DNA of 64,000 nucleotides, taken from Takakia lepidozioides (taxonomy: Eukaryota; Streptophyta; Takakiopsida; Takakiales; Takakiaceae). The translations under genes were made by a program, and so were the position numbers. Where the stretch lies: the NCBI GenBank assembly GCA_030704615.1, contig CM060733.1, positions 70,742,001-70,806,000 of the forward strand, given 5' to 3'. Of this stretch, positions 10,241-22,043 are shown in pieces. The number at the start of each line of letters is the position of its first letter. Position 1 is the first letter of the stretch. A model generated the notes under the pieces. That model saw nothing but the letters and a program-made list of their open reading frames with translations, had not been told where the DNA came from and ran no database searches.

Positions 10241-10569
10241 GTATCGTTGCCTGGTCCTCTTGTTTAGGTGGGAGCTGGTTCAGCTCCTCCTTTGGCTATC
10301 GCTAGTGCTAACATCGTTGTCTTCCTTAGGCTCAGATCCCGAAGGTTCAATCGTTTTAGCCTTCTTCCTCTGACTCTAAAAACATTCCGGAATTTCTGTC
10401 TTTTTGTGCTGATTCTGTGGATTGCAAAAAGGACATAATTTTAAACCAGGTGGTGGAACCTTACTGTTACGAATGACTTCCCCTGCCATCTCGTCTTCCT
10501 TCAACAACCTTAAAAAGAAAATATCTTGAAAGTTTATTAAAGCATCATTATTGCAAACTGCATTGTCTT

Positions 10570-10587
10570 TCCCCGGCAGCGGCGCCA
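10570..10587 (-). other. Primer-binding-site-like sequence (tRNA-Asp type)
   Basis: On the minus strand TGGCGCC...TGCCGGGGA lies about 330 bp upstream of the gag remnant. This resembles the primer site used by the Tat/Athila/Ogre lineage of plant gypsy elements. Its position and strand fit the gag at 9.5-10.2 kb. The 5' LTR would lie to the right, from 10.59 kb onward. Confidence 0.6.
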
Positions 10588-11060
10588 AAAAGATGTAGAA
10601 TAAAAACTAGAATCAACCCCAGGAAAATGATCAATTAGTTTCAAGGTTCGTTCGCAGGGAAAGCACTGTATGATTGTAAAATAACGATGCTAGACTATTC
10701 TATCTCTCTCTATCCCTTCCTTGGATCCACCAGTCATCTTCATCTAACACGATCATCATTCTTCCAGTTTCATAAATATTCTCTCCATCCTCTCTTAACT
10801 CTGCTCCATCGGCTGAAATTAAATGCCATTGTTCATTCTCCCCTCAAATTTACAATGGTGTAATATTTGGTCATGACGTATATGTAGGTATCTGCAATCA
10901 ACTCCGAAAGATGGGCAACAAGGAAAATGGATGTTAACCAATAAGTTATAGTTACAAACGCTCGTCTTCCTGACAAATTTCGCCTAGTCTCGTATTTCAT
11001 AATCATGTCAAAAATTCGATCTACGTATGAAGAACATACCCACAAAGTTAGCAAAGCAAT
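10588..11060. other. Possible LTR remnant of the reverse-strand element
   Basis: The sequence immediately upstream (minus strand) of the primer site should be an LTR end, but no second copy exists in the window to confirm it. No coding potential is evident. It abuts the satellite array at about 11,060. Confidence 0.3.
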
Positions 11061-11061
11061 A

Positions 11062-14000
11062 TATAGTTTTGATTGATCTCATATTACTCTGGGACCTGTC
11101 AGATGGTACATTGGACATACTGGCCAAGTCTCGAAGCCAACGAAAACCATTTGGATAGGCAACCATCCGTTGGTCCATTGGACAAATTTCGTTTCATCTC
11201 ATATTACTCTAGGACCTCTTAGATAGTACATTGAGCATACTAGCAAAGTCTGAAAGCGAACCAAAATCGTTCGGATGGGCAACCATCCGTTTAGCCATCG
11301 AATGAATTTCGATTGATCTCATATTAGTCCAGGACCTGTGAGAGGGTGTACCAAACGTACTGACAAAGTTTGAAAGCAAATAAAAATGATTTGGATAGGC
11401 AACCATCCGTTCAACCGTTGGATGAATTTCGTTTGATGTGCTATTACTCTGGGACCTGTTGAACAACGTTTCGGATGCACATGATTTTATTTTCATTCAA
11501 TTTTTTCAGCTATGTCTAATGACGGCATATGCAATGTGCGTGCCAAATTTCATAGCGTACAAAAGTCATTAAAACCCAAAACCACAGTTTCTTCCCTAAT
11601 TTGCATTCCAAACTTGATTTGTCTTCTACTTTATGCACTCTTCATAGATAGTTTAGCAATAGCGAGTGAAGATAACACTTTTAGAAATTTTCATTTTTGT
11701 TTGGTCCAAATTTTTGTAGGGATGTAGCGCTGGGAGGGTTGAAGCCATGGAACACGATTGAGCAAAAAATAAAACCGTTACGTAGCAGAAAACCCCAATC
11801 AAAGACAATGTAAACCTATTTATTTGCTTGAAATTCATTTAAACGTAATTTAATTGAAAATTGGTGGAAGGGCGAGGGCGTGGTTGGGGAGGCAAATGTT
11901 TGTTTCTTCTATTGGTTCTCCGCACATGTGTTGCACACATATTCAAGCACATGCGGGTAAAAGATAGGCCTCAACATCATCCGTTCAATGGATGCATTGG
12001 CCTTGCACCCATGATAGAATTTTTTTTTCGCAATAAACAAAATTGGATGACACATGAACGCCTCATTGGCCCACTGAATGAATTTCAATTGATTTCATAT
12101 TACTCTGGGACCTGTTAGATGGTACATTGGACATACTGGCCAAGTCTCGAAGCGAACGAAAATCATTTGGATAGGCAACCATCCGTTGGTTCATTGGACG
12201 AATTTTGTTTCATCTCATAATACTCTGGGATCTCTTAGATAGTACATTGAGCACACTGGCAAAGTCTGAAAGGGAACCAAAATCGTTCGGATGGGCATCC
12301 GTTCAGCCATCGAATGATTTTGGATTGATCTCATATTAGTCCGGGACCTGTGAGAGGGTGTACCAAACGTACTGACAAAGTTTGAAAGCAAACAAAAATG
12401 ATTTGGATGGGCAACCATCCGTTCAACCGTTGGATGAATTTCGTTTGATGTGCTATTACTCTAGGACTTGTTGGACGACATTTCAGATGCACATGATTTT
12501 TTTTTTCATTCCGTTTTTTCAGCCATGTCTAATGACGGTATATGCAACGTGCGTGCCAAATTATATAGCGTAAAAAAATCATTAAGATCCAAAACCATAG
12601 TTTCTTCCCTAATTTGCATTCCAAACTTGATTTGTCTTCTACTTCATGCACTCTTCATAGATAGTTTAGCAATAGCGAGCGAAGATAACACTTTTAGAAA
12701 TTTTCATTTTTGTTTGGTCCGAATTTTTGTAGGGATGTAGCGCTGGGAGGGTTGAAGCCGGAGCACAAGATTGAGCAAAAAATAAAACCGTTACGTAGCA
12801 GAAAACCCCAATCAAAGACAATGTAAACCTATTTATTTGCTTGAAATTCATTTAAACGTAATTTAATTGAAAATTGGTGGAAGGACGAGGGCGTGGTTGA
12901 GGAGGCAAATGTTTGTTTCTTCTATTGGTTCTCTGCACATGTGTTGCACACATATTCAAGTACATGCGGGTAAATGATGGGCCTCAACATCATCCGTTCA
13001 ATGGATGCATTGGCCGTTCACCCATGACAGGATTTCTTTTTCGCAATGAACAAAATTGGATAACATGTAAACGCCTCATTGGCCTATTGAACAAATTTCA
13101 ATTGATTTCATATTACTCTGGGATCTGTTAGATGGTACATTGAACATACTGGCCAAGTCTCGAAGCGAACGAAAATCATTTGGATAGACAACCTTCCGTT
13201 GGTTCATTGGACAAATTTCGTTTCATCTCATATTACTCTGAGACCTCTTAGATAGTACATTGAGCACACTGGCAAAGTCTGAAAGCGAACTAAAATTGTT
13301 CGGATGGGCAACCATCCGTTCAGCCATCGAATGAATTTCGATTGATCTCATATTAGTCCGGGACCAGTGAGAGAGTGTACTGAACGTATTGACAAAGTTT
13401 GAAAGCAAACAAAAATGATTTGGATGGGCAACCATCCGTTCAACCGTTGGATGAATTTCGTTTGATGTGCTATTATTCTGGGACCTGTTGGACAACGTTT
13501 TGGGTGCACGTGATTTTTTTTTCATTCCGTTTTTTCAGCCATGTCTAATGACGGCATATGCAACGTGCGTGCCAAATTTCATAGCGAACAAAAGTCAGTA
13601 AGACCCAATACCACTGTTTCTTCCCTAATTTGCATTCCAAACTTGATTTGTCTTCTACTTCATGCACTCTTCATAAAGTGTTCTGCAATAACGAGCGAAG
13701 AGAACACTTTTAGAAATTTTCATTTTTGTTTGGTCCAAAGTTTTTTAGGGATGTAGCAGTGGGAGGGTTGAAGCCAAAAAACAAGATTGAACAAAAAATA
13801 AAACCGTTACGTAGCAGAAAACCCCAATCAAAGACAATGTAAACCTATTTATTTGCTTGAAATTTATTTAAACGTAATTTAATTGAAAATTGGTGGAAGG
13901 GCGAGGCGTGGTTGGGGAGGCAAATATTTGTTGCTTCTCTTGTTTTACCGCACATGTGTTGCACACATATTCAAGCACATGCGGGCAAAAGATGGGCCTC

Positions 14001-16100
14001 AACCTCATCTGTCAATGGGTGTATTGGCCGTTCACCCATGACAGGATTTTATTTCTTCGCAATGAACAAAATTGGATGACATGTGAACGCCTCATTGGCC
14101 TATTGAACAAATTTAGATTAATTTCATATTACTCTGGGACCTGTTAGATGGTACATTGAACATACTGGCTAATTCTCGAAGCGAATGAAAATCATTTGGA
14201 TAGGCATCCATCCGTTCAACCGTTGGATGAATTTCGTTTGATGTGCTATTACTCTGGGACCTGTTAGACGACGTTTCGGACGCACATGAATTTTTTTTCA
14301 TTCCGGTTTTTCAGCCATGTCTAATGACGGCATATGCAACGTGCGTGCCAAATTTCATAGCGAACAAAAATCATTAAGACCCAAAACCACAGTTTCTTCC
14401 CTAATTTGCACTCCAAATTTAATTTGACTTTTACTTCATGCAGTCTTCATAGAGAGTTTAGCAATAGCGAGTGAAGATAACACTTTTAGAAATTTTCATT
14501 TTTGTTTGGTCCAAATTTTTGTAAGGATGTAGCGCTGGGAGGGTTGAAGCCGGAGCACAAGATTGAGCAAAAAAAAAAACCGTTACGTAGCAGAAAACCC
14601 CAATCAAAGACAATGTAAACCTATTTATTTGCTTGAAATTTATTTAAACGTAATTTAATTGAAAATTGGTGGAAGGGCGAGGGGCGTGGTTGGGGAGGCA
14701 AATGTTTGTTTCTTCTATTGGTTCTCCGCACATGTGTTGCACACATAATCAAGCACATGCGGGTAAAAGATAGGCCTCAACATCATCCGTTCAATGGATG
14801 CATTGGCCGTGCACCAATGACAGAATTTTTTTCTTCGTAATGAACAAAATTGGATGACACATGAACGCCTCATTGGCCCATTGAATGAATTTCGATTGAT
14901 TTCATATTACTCTGGGACCTGTTAGATGGTACATTGGACGTACTAGCCAAGTCTCGAAGCGAACAAAAATCATTTGGATAGGCAACCATCCGTTGGTCCA
15001 TTGGACGAATTTTGTTGCATCTCATATTACTCTGGGATCTCTTAGATAGTACATTGAGCACACTGGCAAAGTCTGAAAGCGAACCAAAATCATTCGGATG
15101 GGCATCCGTTCAGCCATCGAATGAATTTTGATTGATCTCATATTAGTCCGGGACCTGTGAGAGGGTGTACCAAACGTACTGACAAAGTTTGAAAGCAACC
15201 AAAAATGATTTGGATGGGCAACCATCCGTTCAACCGTTGGATGAATTTTGTTTGATGTGCTATTACTCTGGGACCTGTTTTACGACATTTCAGGCGCACA
15301 TGATTTTTTTTTTCATTCCATTTTTTAGCCATATGTCTAATGACGGCATATGCAACGTGCGTGCCAAAATTCACAGCGAACAAAGATCATTAGGACCCAA
15401 AACCACAGTTTCTTCCCTAATTTGCACTCCAAACTTGATTTGACTTCTATTTCATTTAGATGGTACATTGAACACACTGACAAAGTCTAAAAGCGAACCA
15501 AAATCATTTGGATGGGCAACCATCTGTTCAACCATCGAATGAATTTCGTTTCATCTCATATTAGTCCAGACCTGATACATGGTATGTTGAACATAGTGGC
15601 AAAGTTTGAAAGCAAACAAAAATTATTTAGATGGTCAACCATTCGACCGCCATTCTTTTTTGCAATGAGCAAAACTTCATGATAGGTGAACGCGCCGTTG
15701 GCCCATTGAACGAATTTTGTTTCATCTTATATTACTTAGGGACCTGTGAGACGGTATACTGAAGACGCTGCGGAAGTTTCGAAGCAAACCATAATCATTT
15801 GGATGGGCATCCATCCGTTGGCCCATCAAACAAATTTCGTTTCATCTCATATTACACTGAGACCCGTCTTATGGTATGTTGAACATACTGGCAAAGTTTG
15901 AAAACAAACCAAACTCATCTGGATGGGCAACCATCCGTTGGGCCATTGAACGAATTTCGATTCATGTCATACTCGTACGAGACCTGTGAGACGGCGTACC
16001 GAAAATACTGGTAAAGTTTGAAAGGAAACAAAAATCATTCAAATGACCAACCATCCGTTGTCCAATCGAATGAATTTCGTTTCATCTCGTATGACTCCTG
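11062..16100. repeat. Satellite-like array: ~120-bp monomers in a ~1,015-bp higher-order repeat
   Basis: The basic monomer is about 120 bp (words CTCATATTACTCTGGGACCT, GGTACATTGAACATACTGGC, and GGATGGGCAACCATCC, itself a GGATGG/CCATCC mini-hairpin). Four monomers plus ~530 bp of non-monomer spacer form a larger unit. The marker TGTCTAATGACGGCATATGC recurs at 11513, 12526, 13542, 14318 and 15334, so periods are 1013, 1016, 776 and 1016. The short unit has lost two monomers. From about 15.44 kb the spacer is absent and only monomers continue. Short open frames across it are repeat artefacts. One inverted monomer lies at 33.65 kb. Confidence 0.93.
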
Positions 16101-16106
16101 GACTTG

Positions 16107-16497
16107 TTGGGATAAGCCACACGGTGACAACGACAATTGGAGATCGAAGGGAGGGCCTTCGCACGCCAGGGCGGCACCCGGTGCTCCGAAAGGAAAAATA
16201 GGTCCGACGGCACATGGCGGGCAGAAGGCGACCTTTGATGGGGTATACTTTAACTGCGGGGAGACTAGGCACATGGCCAAAAGTGTCCGACACCCCGACA
16301 GTTGAACATGACAACGGCGACCACGGAACTTTTCAAAGACTCCATCAACCGCTTGGTGGAGGCAGTGGTCGCCAAGACTTTGCAAGGTAGACGACTACAC
16401 GTGTGAGTTGTTCCAGGAGGCTGAAGCATCACGTATCGGAAGCCGCTTCATGTTCATAAGTAGCAAAATTTTCGGAACTATTGTGTCGTTGTCGTAT
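16107..16497 (+). pseudogene. gag: Gypsy-family gag scrap (zinc-knuckle region)
   Basis: About 390 bp homologous to positions ~2057-2440 of element A: GDNDNWRSKGGPSH, then a damaged knuckle VYFNCGETRHMAK, then the start of the linker to protease (GTIVSLS). The conserved His and later Cys of the knuckle are altered. It begins abruptly inside a satellite monomer and ends where the hairpin array starts, so it is a translocated or captured piece, not an insertion with LTRs. Confidence 0.8.
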
Positions 16498-18075
16498 AGG
16501 CGGTCGCTTCATTTTGAAATAAAATAAAAAAGAGCGATCGCTATTGGGCGGTCGCATCATCTTTTATAAATACCAAAAAGAGCGACCACCATATGGTGGT
16601 CGTTTCATTTAAAACAAATACCTAAAAGAGCGACCGCCGTATTGGCGGTCGCTTCATTTAAAAAAAAAAAAAAAGAACGACCGCCATAGGATAGTCGCTT
16701 CACTTTTTAGAAAAACTTAACAGGGCGGTCGCTTCATTTTTTTTTTAAAACGAAAAAGAGAGACAGCCATAAGGCGGTCGCTTCCCTTTTTTTAATTTTT
16801 TTATAAAAGAAATTGAAAAAAAAACGTAAACGAGCGACCGCCGAATTGGCGGTCACCTCAGTTTCTTAAGAAGTGAAGAAGAGCGACCGCTGTATGGCGG
16901 TCGCTACAGTTTTTTTTTTAAAAATAACAAATAAAATAAAATAATTAAAAATAAATTTATTTTAAAATATTTTTTAAAGAGCGACCGCCGTAATCGCGGT
17001 CCCTTAAAAATCGAAAAAGAGCCACTGCCATACGGCAGTCGCTTCATTTTTTCTTTAAGAAAACTTCATTTTTTAATATATTAAAAATTTTATTTTTAAG
17101 GAAAAAAACCTTTAGGAGCGACCGCCGTATTGGTGGTCGCTTCAGTTTTTTTAAAAGCGAAAAAGAGCGACCGCCATCGGGAGGTCGCTCTATTTTTTTA
17201 AGAAATAAAAAAATTATTTTTATTTTATTTTATTTTTAAATTAAAAAACAAATTAAAGGAGCGACCGCTGTATTGGCGGTCGCTTCACTTTCTTAAAAAG
17301 CGAAGAAGAGCGACCGCCGTATGGCAGTCGCTTCATTTTTTTAAACTAAGAAAAAACTTATTTTAAAATTTTTTTATTTTTTTTTTTATTAAAAAAACAT
17401 TTTCTTTAAGAATCGACCGCCGTATTGTTGGTCGCTTCAGTTTTTTAGAAAGCGAAAAAGAGCGACCCCCATATGGCGGTCGCTTCATTTTTAAAATAAA
17501 TAAACGAAAATGAGCGACCACCGTAGTGACAGTCGCTTCATTTAAAAAGAAAAAAAAAAACGACCGCCGTAGTTGCAGTCGCTTCATTTAAATTTCTTAA
17601 GAAAAAAGAGCCACTACCGCTACATGGCGGCCGCTAAATTAAAAAAAACAAAACGAGCGACCGACATTTGGCGGTCGCTGCATTTTAATTTTTTTTTTAA
17701 TAAAAACGACAGTTTGGCGGTCGAATCAAAATAAAATTATGTGACAGCCTGCGAATGGCGGTCGCTGTATTTTTTAAAATATTTTTAAAACTGCGAGCGA
17801 CTGCCAATCTGGGCAGTCGCTTAATTTTTAAAACTAATAATTTTCAAGTGACCGCCAATATAGGCCGTCGCTTAATTTAAAATATAACAAATTGCAAGCG
17901 ACCGCCAATATGGGCGGTCGCTCCATTTAAAACTTCATAAATTGCCGGCAACCGCCAATATAGGCGGTCGCTTAATTTAATAAAATATTAAATTACAAGC
18001 GACCGCCAATATGGGTGGTCGCTTGATTTAAAAAATAATAACTTTTAAGCGTCCGCATTTTTGGGCGGACGTATT
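16490..18075. repeat. Array of ~29 GCGACCGCC/GGCGGTCGC hairpins
   Basis: Nearly every ~48-50 bp there is an inverted repeat of the form AGCGACCGCC-(4 to 7 nt)-GGCGGTCGCTTC, separated by A/T-rich tracts of variable length. Several units carry matched changes in both arms. Near 16,580 it is GACCACC/GGTGGTC. Near 17,795 it is GCGACTGCC/GGCAGTCGC. Near 18,047 it is GCGTCCGC/GCGGACGT. The loop changes from TATTG-like to AATATGG-like from about 17.8 kb on, showing regional subfamilies. There is no coding content. Confidence 0.9.
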
Positions 18076-18330
18076 TTTTAAATAAATTAATTAATTTTAA
18101 TAATTGGCCACGTCTGTTTTACACCGTGGCTGCCATGTCATTACAAAGGGTAGAAGTAAATCGTAAAAGTCAAAAAAAAAAATTTGGGTAAACGCACGGA
18201 TTCGACGTGACGTCTGATGTGTCCGGGCTACGTCACGTCAAGAATGATAACTATGATCTAAATTCTTACGTGCTTTACCAGCGATTCCTAGATAACTCGC
18301 AAATTGCCCTGCTTTGGCAGTACAATGCCT
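18076..18330. other. AT-rich spacer with GACGTGACGT inverted repeat
   Basis: No gene is visible. A near-palindrome GACGTGACGT...ACGTCACGTC lies at about 18,202-18,240. The words CGTAAAAGTCAAAAAA (about 18,163) recur near 33,817, which suggests a shared repeat edge. Confidence 0.5.
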
Positions 18331-18739
18331 AAACTGTCTGCCTTAAGATCAAAAACGATTTGAAAAGAAATTTGTACCAATATATGCATCTACAACTGTA
18401 CAATTGAATTTGATGCGACGTATAATCTAGAGGTTGGTCTGCATTTCCTTCTTCTTCCACATCGTCGTTTCCATCCGCCTTTCCTCCTTCTTCCACCTCG
18501 TCGTTTCCATCGAACCGTATGATGTCCTGCCTCTGACGTATATACAAGTCTGGGATAGTTTGTCAATCCACCGGTCGCAATAAAATCAACTCTGTGTACA
18601 ACATGGCCACAAATAGATACGGGACCTTATTGTTGACGAGCGGTTGACCCCACAATGTTGTATGTACCTCCTCTGCCCTGTGGCGGAAATGCGGGTTGGC
18701 ACAGGAATGCAAACTAGCTTGATTTTGTTTGGTTTGTGG

Positions 18740-19180
18740 ATCATCTGTCGAGTAGGGGTAAGCCAAAGCCATAAATGGCGGAGGAGGAAGATAGATGATG
18801 TCATCCCAGGGATGACGAAACAGGTCTCCGCAGCCGGACCTTCAACGTCTGAGGTGAAGGGGGGCGAAGTACACTGTCCGTTGGAGGAATAGTTGGCCGC
18901 ACATGAACAACACATCAAAGACCTGCAGGACATTGTTCATTTGCAACGGTGACAAATAGCGAAGTTGCTGGAAAGAATGGGGTTGGGGACTCTCGACAGC
19001 GTACGCGGTGTGCTTCAGGACCCAAGGCCAATCACTAACGATCAAGACATATTGGTGCGTTTGAATATGTCACCAATGGACATTGACCGTGTCATCGACG
19101 GGGTTGACTCAATCGGGCATGAGAATGAAGTGCAAACGTCTGAACTGGACCCGGCGAGGGTTGAGGAAGAAAGACAATAA
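18740..19180 (+). pseudogene. Broken coiled-coil coding fragment
   Basis: One + frame reads KIDDVIPGMTKQVSAAGPST, then (after a TAG) LAAHEQHIKDLQDIVHLQR, then (after a TGA) QIAKLLERMGLGTLDSVRGV, up to DPARVEEERQ at 19,178. Leucine/hydrophobic spacing between the stops suggests a coiled coil. I do not recognise the family. The two in-frame stops make it a pseudogene as read, or part of an intron-containing transposon gene. Confidence 0.4.
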
Positions 19181-19634
19181 ATTTGGAAGAGCATTACTGG
19201 ATAATGAAATTTTGCAAGAAGAAAATCAACTCTTATACATGAAGGTGCAATTTCTTGATGATCAAGTTGTCACTCTCTTATCTGAGAAAGTAAGTTTTGA
19301 GCAAGATAATGCAATGGCTGTTCAACAATGTAACGAAATTGTTTTGGAGGTCGTGCAAATAAGGGACCAATTCACTCAATTGAGGAATTTGCAAGATAAC
19401 ACAATTTTTGAGGCAAAGCTAAATTCTTGCAATTATCAAAAATCGCAAATTTCTTTGAAGGAGATCAATTTGGATGTGTGTTTAAATTTTGATACATTGA
19501 AGGTCACTGAGGAAAAATCAAGTTGGAAAAGTGATTGTGACAAATTGCTTCAATTGTGCTTACAAACAACAATGCAAGTGTATTATCATGGAGGTGATGA
19601 TATTTCATTTCTTTTGAAATTGATACAATTGTGA
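19150..19634 (+). CDS. Unrecognised coiled-coil ORF in AT-rich DNA
   Basis: An open frame of about 160 codons (KKDNKFGRALLDNEILQEEN through HGGDDISFLLKLIQL), acidic and rich in Leu, Glu, Gln and Asn. A likely coiled coil spans LLYMKVQFLDDQVVTLLSEK and onward. Codon use is AT-rich, unlike the GC-rich mobile elements around it. No start codon is convincing, because the frame opens inside the preceding pseudogene. It ends a few bases after the next ORF begins, so both could be parts of one broken gene. Function unknown. Confidence 0.4.
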
Positions 19635-20398
19635 AAGTCATGACCACAAAGAAGACCAAGAAAATGGTTAATAATTATCCTATGATTGAAGAACAATTGG
19701 ACCTTTTGGATAGATATGAGACTAATATTGCCAAAGTGATGATAGTAAATAATTTACAACCAATTGATCTATCTAAGAGCATCATTGATTGTGATGGACT
19801 ATGTGTTATAAATCAGCCAAAAAAGTTGGAAGCTGATTTTTTCCAACAGACTTTCATTATGAGACTTTTTCCAAGAGTTTCTAATTTCTTTTTACAGATG
19901 GTATTTCAATTTGGAAAATTGAGAACCAAGATAATTTGGACAATTATAAAGTTTCAATGGGAAATCGAGATTTTGGTGGACTATCCGAGTCTATTGGATG
20001 CACAATTGGTGAAGCAACCCGATCCATCGATTGGGCAATTGAAGAAAGAGCTTAGCTGGTTTCATGTATGCGGTACATTTCCAATTTCGAATAATGATCA
20101 ACAAAAGGTTCACAGTTTTGGATTAGCTGTGATAATACAATCAACAAATGGTGATACGGTCTTCTCTGAAAACAATTGGATTCCTAGTTTACAATATCAT
20201 GAAATTGCCTCGGAGTTCATCTCAACATTTAAGAAGGAGCTTGGTGCTAAACATTCCTTCGATCTTATATCGCTAATTCCTTTAGGAGATAATCCAATTA
20301 AAAAACTTTTAAAATATCTTCATATAAGACATTTTATAAATTGGCAACGATGGAGCTCAAGAATTTGGGATCCTGGAAGGAAGTGTTTTTTAGTGTAA
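19631..20398 (+). CDS. Unrecognised 255-codon ORF in AT-rich DNA
   Basis: The longest unbroken frame in the 18-21 kb interval. It starts near 19,631 (GTG; first ATG two codons later) and ends at TAA 20,396-20,398. It shows no motif I can assign. Visible features are a basic N-terminus (TTKKTKKM), a central SIGQLKKELSWFHVCGTFPI stretch, and a C-terminal WQRWSSRIWDPGRKCFLV. Its length is notable in AT-rich DNA where chance stops are frequent, and it may be a captured gene or a transposon accessory ORF. It overlaps the upstream ORF by four bases in another frame. Confidence 0.45.
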   Translation: MKVMTTKKTKKMVNNYPMIEEQLDLLDRYETNIAKVMIVNNLQPIDLSKSIIDCDGLCVINQPKKLEADFFQQTFIMRLFPRVSNFFLQMVFQFGKLRTKIIWTIIKFQWEIEILVDYPSLLDAQLVKQPDPSIGQLKKELSWFHVCGTFPISNNDQQKVHSFGLAVIIQSTNGDTVFSENNWIPSLQYHEIASEFISTFKKELGAKHSFDLISLIPLGDNPIKKLLKYLHIRHFINWQRWSSRIWDPGRKCFLV

Positions 20399-21463
20399 GG
20401 ATTTCAAGTCGTGCTTAATATATAAGCATAGGACAACATATCCCACAATACATCTGCAAAAGGTGATTTGTTTGCGAGGACGCAAACAGATAAGTATGGG
20501 AGTATGTCATGTATTCATGTATGTAATGGTGAAGAAGCTTGAGGGGATGTAGTGCATAAGAAAAATAGAGTGATTCTACAGGAGGATATAGTTTGAAATA
20601 GGAGTGGGGCTCTTTATTAGTTTCTTCTGAAGTTATTATCAGCAATTTTTTTAATCTTAAATAAAATGGTGGAGACATTATGATGAAGGAAGAAGACATG
20701 TTCATGGCTGAGAAACTTGTGATTGTCAAGACGATGAAGTGGAGGAACCACCTGCCAAGAAGATTATGACTTAGTTTTTCTTTAAGAGACAGTGTTTGCG
20801 GGGGCGCTGCACAACTAGGAGTAGGGCTATGTAGAATAATAGAAAATTCTTTGTGGAATAGCCTTTAAAATTGGAGTGCAAATGAACAAGAAGTGGATGT
20901 GAAATTGCACTATGGGGTTCGATAATTTGATAGAATTGGATAGGATGCTAGAACGGAAGTAAATTCAGATAATGAGGATGATAATTGGTAGGAATGGGGT
21001 TATTAGAATAGATGTTAGCCCATTGAATCAGTATTAGGTAATTATGGTAGTTAGAGTATGACACTATGAGTTCAGCTGAATCGATGGATTCATGGTCATT
21101 TGAGCGAGAGTGCCGAGGCCCTAACACATGAGATGCTAGTTTGTCGTTTTCAGTAGCTTAAGTAAGAGATAAAAAGAATGTAGTAGTGTGATGAGACAAA
21201 GATTCTGATGAAAGACTCTCTAAACTTCATGTTAATGTGATGAGATGTTGGAGTTTAATGAGAAGAATTTTTTGTGAAAGAAAAAAATGAAGATCATTTG
21301 ATGAAGTGTGCAGATCAATACGAGAAGAATTTAATTGAGATGAATATTAAGACATTTATTGTTGGGAGACAGATATAGTGTTCTAATCACGACATAACAA
21401 TTCAATTGTGTGCTTTCCCCAACGAACGAACTCTAGACTGATTGATCCTTTTCTTTAGGGTTG
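20399..21463. other. AT-rich spacer without recognisable genes
   Basis: A stretch of about 1 kb with many stops in all frames. The sequence has a weak coding texture in one + frame (for example MKEEDMFMAEKLVIVKTMKW near 20,680) but is heavily interrupted. It may be the decayed continuation of the ORFs to the left. It ends at the truncated integrase of element B. Confidence 0.35.
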
Positions 21464-22043
21464 ATTATAGTTTTATCCTACACATGTGGTGCATGTCTTT
21501 GACATACACCTCGGCCTCCTCCCTTAGTTTGGGCCAGAAATACTCTTTCTTCAAGAATGTCGTGGTACGCTTGGCTCCGCCGTGGCCCGCAAGCGGGCCA
21601 TCATGGCATTTTCTCAAGAGACTATCTCTGAGCCCTCCCTTCGGTACGTAGAGGCGCTTTTGCTTATACCGGAGCAGTCCTTTATGCAAGTGGAACTGCG
21701 ACTTCACCCCTAGCCTCAAGTCCCACAATATCGACATTGCGAACTCATCCTTTCGATAAGCCTTCCGAATTTTCCTCTGCAACACCGTCTACACCAACAT
21801 GAGCTGCTGCTTTCTACTGAGAGCATCGGCCACCACATTGTTCCGTCCCAGTTTGTACTGGATATCCACGTCGAACACTGCCAAAGTGTCTTACCACCTA
21901 ATTTGTTTTGGGGACAACTTAGGCTGTGTGGCAAAATACTTCACCGTGACATTGTCCGTGAACACCTTCTTACTTTCATAAGCCACTGGACGTCCATCCT
22001 GCATCAACACACCCCTAATGGCGAAGTTTGACGCATCCGGATG

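Noticed and set aside
11209-15383. Repeated 60-100 codon frames (…SNRSQSNMKSIEIHS…) in the satellite array
   Set aside because: They follow the 120-bp monomer, also a multiple of three, and contain no protein-like domain. They are repeat artefacts.
16490-18075. CRISPR-like array
   Set aside because: Units are hairpins at regular spacing, but the intervening A/T-rich tracts are low-complexity and not unique spacers, and the surrounding genome is a plant with no cas genes.
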